Of a stretch of 64,000 bases of DNA, positions 58,955 through 64,000 are shown one piece after another. This stretch comes from Lithobates sylvaticus. Taxonomy: Eukaryota > Chordata > Amphibia > Anura > Ranidae. A program made the translations under genes and the position numbers. Below the pieces are notes generated by a model that saw only the letters and a list, made by a program, of their open reading frames with translations, was not told the origin of the DNA and searched no databases. The stretch lies in contig CM053026.1 in assembly GCA_028564925.1 (NCBI GenBank), positions 130,601,150 to 130,665,149 of the forward strand, written 5' to 3'. Within the stretch, counting starts at the first letter, position 1; each line of letters opens with the position of its first letter.

Positions 58955-60390
58955 CTTTACCCCCTTCCTGCCCAGGAAAATTTTCAGCTTTCAGCGCTGT
59001 CACACTTTGAATGACAATTGCGGGGTCATACATTGCTGCACCCAAACTAAATATTTAGAATTTTCTCCCCACAATAGAGCTTTCCTTTGGTGGTATTTGA
59101 TGACAACTGTTTTTTTTTTTTTTTTTTGCTAAACAAACATTTTTTCTTCTGTTATAAAATTTTGTTTTCTCCTTTACTGACGGGCACTGATGAGGCTGCA
59201 CTATTGAGCACTGATGAGGTGGCGCTGATAAGGTGGAACTGATGGGCACTGATGAGGAGGCACTAATATTTAGAATTATGGGCACTGATAGGCGGCACTG
59301 ATATGCAGCACTGATGGGCACTGATAGGCTACACTGATATGCAGCACTGATGGCCACTGATAGGCGGCACTGATATGCAGCACTGATGGGCACTGATAGG
59401 CGGCACTGTTAGGCAGCACTCATAGGCACAGATAGGCTACACGGATGTGCAGCACTGAAGGGCACCAATAGGCTACACTGATATGCAGTACTGATGGGCA
59501 CTGATAGGCGGCACTAATGGGCACTGATAGGTGGCACTGATGGGCACAGATAGGCAGCACTGGTGGGCACTAAATAGGTGGCACTGATGGGCACCCGCGA
59601 TCGCTCCACACAGAGACAGAACGGAGATCTGTCAATGTAAACAGACAGATTTCCATGCTATCAGGGTGAGGAGAGCGATCTGTTGTCCATACTAAGTATG
59701 AACAATGATCCGTCTCCTTACCCAGGCAGTCCCATCCCCCCACAGTTAGAATCACTCCTTAGGTAACACAGTTAACCCCTTGATCGCCCCCTAGTGTTAA
59801 CCCCTTCCCTGCAGGTGACATTTACACAGTAATCAGTGCCTTTTTATAGCACTGATTGCTGTATAAATGTCAGTGGTCCCAAAAATGTGTCAAAAGTGTC
59901 CAATCTGTCCGCCATAATGTTGCAGTCCTGATATAAAAATCACTGATCACCGCCATTACTAGTAAAAAAAAAAGTAATAATAATAAAAATGCCATAAATC
60001 GTTCCCCTATTTTGTAGACGCTTTTGCGCAAACCAATCAATATACGCTTATTGCGATTTTTATTACCAAAAATATTTAGAAGAATACATATCGGCCTAAA
60101 CTGAGGAAAAAATTGCTTTTTTTTTTTTTTATTATTGGGATATTTATTATAGCAAAAAGTATTTTTCAAAATTGTCGCTCTTTTTTTGTTTATAGCACAA
60201 AAATAAAAACCACAGAGATGATCAAATACCACCAAAAGAAATGTCTATTTGTGGGTAAAAAAATACGTCAATTTTGTTTGGGTACAACGTCACACGACCG
60301 CGCAATTGTAAGTTAAAGCAACGCAGTGCCATATCGCAAAAAATGGCCTGGTCATTGAGCAGCCAAATCTTCCCGGGCTGAAGTGGTTAA
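58955..60390. mobile_element. TTAACCACTTC-family repeat, head-to-head pair (copies 7 and 8)
   Basis: The left part (58955-59180) is a family head in plus orientation (TGACAATTGCGGGGTCATAC, CTTTGGTGGTATTTGATGAC). The right part (59600-60390) is the same head in minus orientation (ATACCACCAAAAGAAATGTC, CACGACCGCGCAATTGTAAG, GGGCTGAAGTGGTTAA). The minisatellite lies between them. Confidence 0.7.
59177..59600 (+). repeat. Minisatellite, GGGCACTGATAGGCGGCACTG type
   Basis: Units of 21 bp and 33-42 bp composites built of ACTGATGGGCACTGATAGGC. About twenty 21-bp units. It is the reverse-complement counterpart of the array at 56127-56455. Confidence 0.88.
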
Positions 60391-61152
60391 AGGAAAAAGT
60401 AGGAAAAAGTAGGAGAAAAAAAAGAAATGGTATAGTAATGAGGGAGGTGTAGTTCACAGAAGTAAAAACAAACCCTATTCTGCGATGCAGTAAGGCAGTG
60501 CATAATGGGATACGAAGTGTCCTGAATTTTCACACGATAATACTGGTAATATGCACGATAATATGCTCAGAATGCATTTTTTTTATATAATTGAGAGGCG
60601 AAGATTGAATGTGAGAGAAAAGCACATTGGGATGGCTTGGTCAGAAAAGACAGGCTTCTTTTTATTGTGAAAAGTGAAACTCTACCGGAAAAGCTGAACT
60701 TAGCTATTAAAATGCAAGATTTATCATTTAATAAACAAGTGTTATTTTTTTTTTTCTCACAGCACCCCCTACTGGTGCCACATTCTATTGCCTATGTTCC
60801 TCTGTCATTTCAAACGTGGTTATTATTTGTATGGGTGCTTACTAAAGATACAGAACATAACATACAGTAAAATCTCTTTTCTCATAGTAGTTCAGTAAGA
60901 TTTTCCTATAGTCTACTAAAGTTTGAAATTGAACGTTTCCTGTTTGAAGCTGAACAGAAAAGAGGTGGGAAAGCCTAGACAAAAAAACTGTAAATACATA
61001 CACATGGGCAGTCTGTCCTGTCATAGTCAAATCCCAATATTGCAGGGGGAAGCACAGGTACTACATCCAGGACTGCTACCAGCGGCCTGTCAGAGTCTCT
61101 GATTAAGGACGGGCTCGGCCGTGTCCACAACCCCACATGCCTGAGCCCGCCA
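60391..61152. other. No gene recognised
   Basis: Anonymous sequence. CACAGCACCCCCTACTGGTG at 60758 resembles a short common repeat core. Confidence 0.4.
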
Positions 61153-61269
61153 GGAAGCTGACACTGCACAGCGCTAATCACAGGCAGTGAGACATTTTCC
61201 TGATCCGTGGCTGCACAGACTGGGAAATGTCTCACTGCCTGTGATTAGCGCTGTGCAGTGTACGCTTCC
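61153..61269. repeat. Hairpin, 48-bp arms, 21-bp loop
   Basis: GGAAGCTGACACTGCACAGC at the left is mirrored by GCTGTGCAGTGTACGCTTCC at the right, and CACAGGCAGTGAGACATTTT by AAATGTCTCACTGCCTGTG. About three mismatches. It directly abuts the Tc1 relic. Confidence 0.88.
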
Positions 61270-62124
61270 AGTACACTGTAGTCATAAAGAGATGGACCTG
61301 GTCAGCAACAATACTCAGGTAAGCCGTTGCCTTTAAACAATGCTCAATCGGTACTAAGGGGCCCATAGTGTGTCAAGAAACTATCCACCACACCATTACA
61401 CCACCACCACCACCACCAGCCTGAACCATTGATACAAGGTAGGATGGATCCATGCTATTATGTTGTTTACACCAAAGTCTGACCCTACAATCTGAATGTT
61501 GCAGCTGAAATCGAGACTTATGAGACTAGGCAACGTTTTTCCAATCTTCTGTTGTTCAATTTTGGTGAGCCTGTCCGAATTGTACTCTCAGTTTCCTGTT
61601 CTTAGCTGACAGGAGTGGCACCCGGCGTGGTCTTCTGCTGCTGTACCCCATCTTCCTTAAGGTTCGGATGTGTTGTGCGATCAGAGATGTTATTCTGCAT
61701 ACCTTGATTGTAACGAGTTATTTGAGTTACTGTTGCCCTTCTATTATCTCAAACCATTCTACCATTCTCCTCTGACCTCTGACACCAACAAGGCATTTTC
61801 ATCCACACAGCTGCCGCTCACTGGATATTTTCTCTTTTTTGGACAATTCTCTGTAAACCCTAGAGATGGTTGTGCATGAAAATCCCAGTAGATCAGCAGT
61901 TTTTGAATTACTCAGACCAGCCTGTCTGGTATAACAGCCATGTGACGTTCAAAGTCACTTAAATCCCCTTTCTTCCCATTCTGATGCTCAGTTTAAACTT
62001 CAGCAAGTCATCTTCACCACCTCTAGATGACTAAATGCATTGAGTTGCTGCCATGTGATTGGCTGATTAGCAATTTATGTTACCAAGCAATTGAACAGGT
62101 GAACCCAATAAAGTGGCCAATGTA
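61270..62124 (-). pseudogene. Tc1-type transposase relic, truncated
   Basis: On the minus strand the 5' end at 62124 is the terminal GGCCACTTTATTGGGTTCAC. The coding part starts near 61985 (GKKGDLSDFERH-like), passes LLGFSCTTISRVYREL-like text near 61870, SRRPRRVPLLSAKNRKL near 61630 and a GGGGVMVW-type Gly box near 61400, and stops at 61270 shortly after LTTVYW-like text. The catalytic middle and the 3' half are missing. Several frame breaks. Codons for Gly in the box are expanded as a (CAC)n run on the plus strand. A third, distinct Tc1 family in this window. Confidence 0.85.
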
Positions 62125-62228
62125 TATACTTAAATACAATTTTTTATGTGTTTTTAATACACATCACACGTTCAGGCTCAAATTATTTTACACATTTTCA
62201 GCTCCTAGGGTACAGACCACAATCTTTA
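62125..62228. other. Short anonymous spacer
   Basis: Nothing recognised. Confidence 0.4.
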
Positions 62229-62377
62229 AGGCTGGATTCACACCTATGGCATTTTTTAGTGCTTTTTGAAGATTTACACTACAGAACGTGTTCCATAGGA
62301 AACCATGTTAAATGGACTGTAGTGTAAATCTGCAAAATGCAAAAAGCACTAAAAATGCATAGGTGTGAATCCAGCCT
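62229..62377. mobile_element. Small palindromic MITE, AGGCTGGATTCACACCTATG
   Basis: 149 bp. AGGCTGGATTCACACCTATG is mirrored by CATAGGTGTGAATCCAGCCT; almost the whole element folds on itself (AGATTTACACTACAG against CTGTAGTGTAAATCT). No clear target duplication. Confidence 0.8.
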
Positions 62378-62939
62378 AAATCCATAGTGTTGACAAGTCA
62401 AGAGGACTGTGCATAACAGATAATGATGAGAAATGTGTGGTAATTCAAAGCAACCAATCATGTGGTTGACAAAGTCAGATCAGTAAAGATAAATATAGGT
62501 TGCTATAAATTACTAGGAATTTTCAAAGCTACAATTAATTCTGTGCCTCTTGCTCTCCCTCCTTTACATTTAGAAGTATGTTTTTGAGAACCTCTATAGA
62601 ATACCTCCCGACCCAATGATTACCCAAAGTAAGCAGGTTCAGGTGAAAATGATAGGAAACCTGTGCCAGAAAAACCATGCAGACTGTTATTGTTCAACTC
62701 TGTAGGCTGTTGGCTTAGCTGGTATGCTGATACATTGACTTCAATACTTATCTTGGCATTACCTTTGATGAAATATACAGAGCTGGCATTCTCTCTTTGA
62801 CTTCTCTTGCTGCATGCTTGTTCTGGGTATGTAACCAAGAACATTTAAAGCCAGAGACAGCCAAGTAATTAGTATTTTCAGACAGAGTTCATCAATGGCA
62901 GTCCTTATTTTTGTCTTAGTACTATGATTCTGGTGCCCC
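62378..62939. other. No gene recognised
   Basis: Anonymous unique-looking sequence. Confidence 0.45.
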
Positions 62940-63265
62940 CTGGAGATAGTTAGGTCCGGGGCTCATCTTACCAACACAACACAGCTGCAGTCTTCATTCA
63001 ATAACATCACCTTTATTTCTAAACACCAATAACACAAAAGAATTGTACCTTGCATTCAGTGTCGGTGTGTCCATAAGGGTGCACGCGTGCTGCCCCTCTC
63101 TCCAGCCACCCCTCTAGCACCAATAGATAGATTCATGCATTGCATGAATCTATCTATGGCCGCCACTGCCCCCCCATAGTCAGGCGCCCGGCCCCTTTTC
63201 GGGTACAGGGCACCTGTATTACAGCGGCGGGTTTTTTTTTGAAGCACCCGTTTAGAGCTATAGGC
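62940..63265. repeat. Dispersed repeat with 17-bp-arm palindrome
   Basis: Contains CACCTTTATTTCTAAACACC, a GC-rich block (GGCCGCCACTGCCCCCCC) and the palindrome at 63123-63157. Matches frog-type dispersed text; class unknown. Confidence 0.45.
63123..63157. repeat. Perfect palindrome
   Basis: ATAGATAGATTCATGCA, one base, exact complement. Confidence 0.92.
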
Positions 63266-63271
63266 ACTAAT

Positions 63272-63487
63272 GTCCCAGTTTTACCGAAGTCTCTAGCTTG
63301 AGGAGGACCTCGTCCAGGGTCCCTGCTGGCTGATTCATTTTGAAGGTATGTCCTTCTTCATCAGAGCCAAACAACAACAAATCAATTCGTTATTTGGCTC
63401 TGATGAAGGACATACCTTCGAAACGCATCAGCCAGCAGGGACCCTGGTGAGGTCCTTCTCAAGCTAGAGGCTTCGGCAAAACTGGTA
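63272..63487. repeat. Foldback with CGAAACGCATC motif
   Basis: Arms 63272-63370 and 63393-63487, about 95-99 bp, loop 22 bp. Landmarks CTCTAGCTTGAGGAGGACCT, AGGGTCCCTGCTGGCTGAT and GGTATGTCCTTCTTCATCAG recur mirrored. The right arm has TCGAAACGCATCAG where the left has CTGATTCATTTTGA, so the motif is altered in one arm. Confidence 0.88.
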
Positions 63488-64000
63488 CATTGTAGCCAAA
63501 TGTAGTGGCTGGAAGAGCGCTTTAGCTATCTATGTTTGTGAGTAGCTATATTTTACGTCTAATAAAATTGTTGTTGGATAATGCACTGGGCCAGTGCGCC
63601 CTCTGTTTTTATTGATTTTCCGAGAAAGGCAAAACATGTGCAAAGGCATCGGAAGAAAAGCATACCAGCCTTCACAGTATACAAAATCAGAGTATACAAA
63701 CTGTAGTACTCTAAGTCATTAGATAGAATGATATACATTAATAAAACAAAAGTAGTTGTGACCAAACAAAGTTCTATTAATTGATCCTTAGGAGTGGAAG
63801 CAAATTAATATAGAGTAAATTATAATGAAAAGAGTAAACATACCTATAAGTAACTAAATGATATGGCTAGACCATGGGCTTCTAAAAAAAAGTGAGGACT
63901 ATCAATTGGGAAGGCTACAAGAAGCTGGGGATTAAATAGAGGAATGGGCAGGTGAGTGAGGCTTATCTGTTCATTTGGTTATTTTTAAGATATTTTTTTT
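63488..64000. other. No gene recognised
   Basis: Anonymous AT-rich sequence to the end of the window. Confidence 0.5.

Noticed and set aside
57166-60235. Recurrent frames with FGKKNRNKRILIGLRK-like text
   Set aside because: The same text appears wherever the TTAACCACTTC repeat occurs in reverse; it is a shadow of a conserved non-coding block, and the frames break differently in each copy.
61388-61420. (CAC)n microsatellite
   Set aside because: It is the glycine box of the Tc1 transposase relic read on the other strand, only slightly expanded.

Overview
The window looks like non-coding nuclear DNA from a vertebrate, most likely a ranid-type frog. The strongest clue is a Tc1 transposon at 8191-9810. 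Its 340-residue transposase and 214-bp terminal inverted repeats closely resemble the Txr/Frog Prince lineage described from Rana (compared from memory, not by search). The dense mix of frog-style TTAA-bounded MITE-like repeats, Harbinger-like MITEs, L1/Tx1 and CR1/L2-type LINE pieces and a DIRS/Ngaro-type fossil agrees with this. There is no prokaryotic gene, rRNA, tRNA or CRISPR array that I can support.

Layout. 1-6.5 kb: Harbinger-like MITE, piggyBac-like MITE, and a long TTAACCACTTC-family repeat with a second repeat nested in it. 6.5-10.75 kb: a decayed L1/Tx1-type LINE split by the Tc1 element. 11.6-16.1 kb: another Harbinger-like MITE and a broken DIRS/Ngaro-type retroelement on the minus strand. 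16.8-23.6 kb: a second, decayed Tc1, an inverted Tc1 derivative, a Harbinger-like MITE and two GC-rich repeats. 24.9-28.2 kb: a perfect 189-bp tandem duplication and a nested composite of inverted repeats. 28.2-35.6 kb: mostly unique sequence with a 5'-truncated LINE carrying target-site duplications. 35.7-38.2 kb: two minisatellites. 38.4-38.5 kb: the only credible host coding exon, a signal-peptide first exon with a splice donor on the minus strand. 39.07-43.89 kb: a 4.8-kb, 33-bp minisatellite grown from a LINE codon motif. 44.0-50.9 kb: a 1.6-kb near-perfect palindrome with 15-bp flanking duplications, a composite Harbinger-like element, more repeats and a CR1/L2-type LINE. 50.9-64 kb: possible conserved non-coding blocks, several TTAACCACTTC-family copies (one with a nested piggyBac-like MITE), a third Tc1 relic and several foldback sequences.

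How it works together. The window reads as the 5' end and upstream flank of one host gene (transcribed leftwards from about 38.5 kb) set in a repeat-rich landscape. The most striking items are the LINE-derived minisatellite about 560 bp upstream of that exon's start codon, the young 714-bp-arm palindrome, and a motif (ACGCGTTTCG-like, usually paired with a CTTCCTCAG-like box) that recurs seven times, mostly in foldback sequences. Positions were read by eye; repeat edges are good to a few bases where a target duplication is stated and to tens of bases elsewhere.
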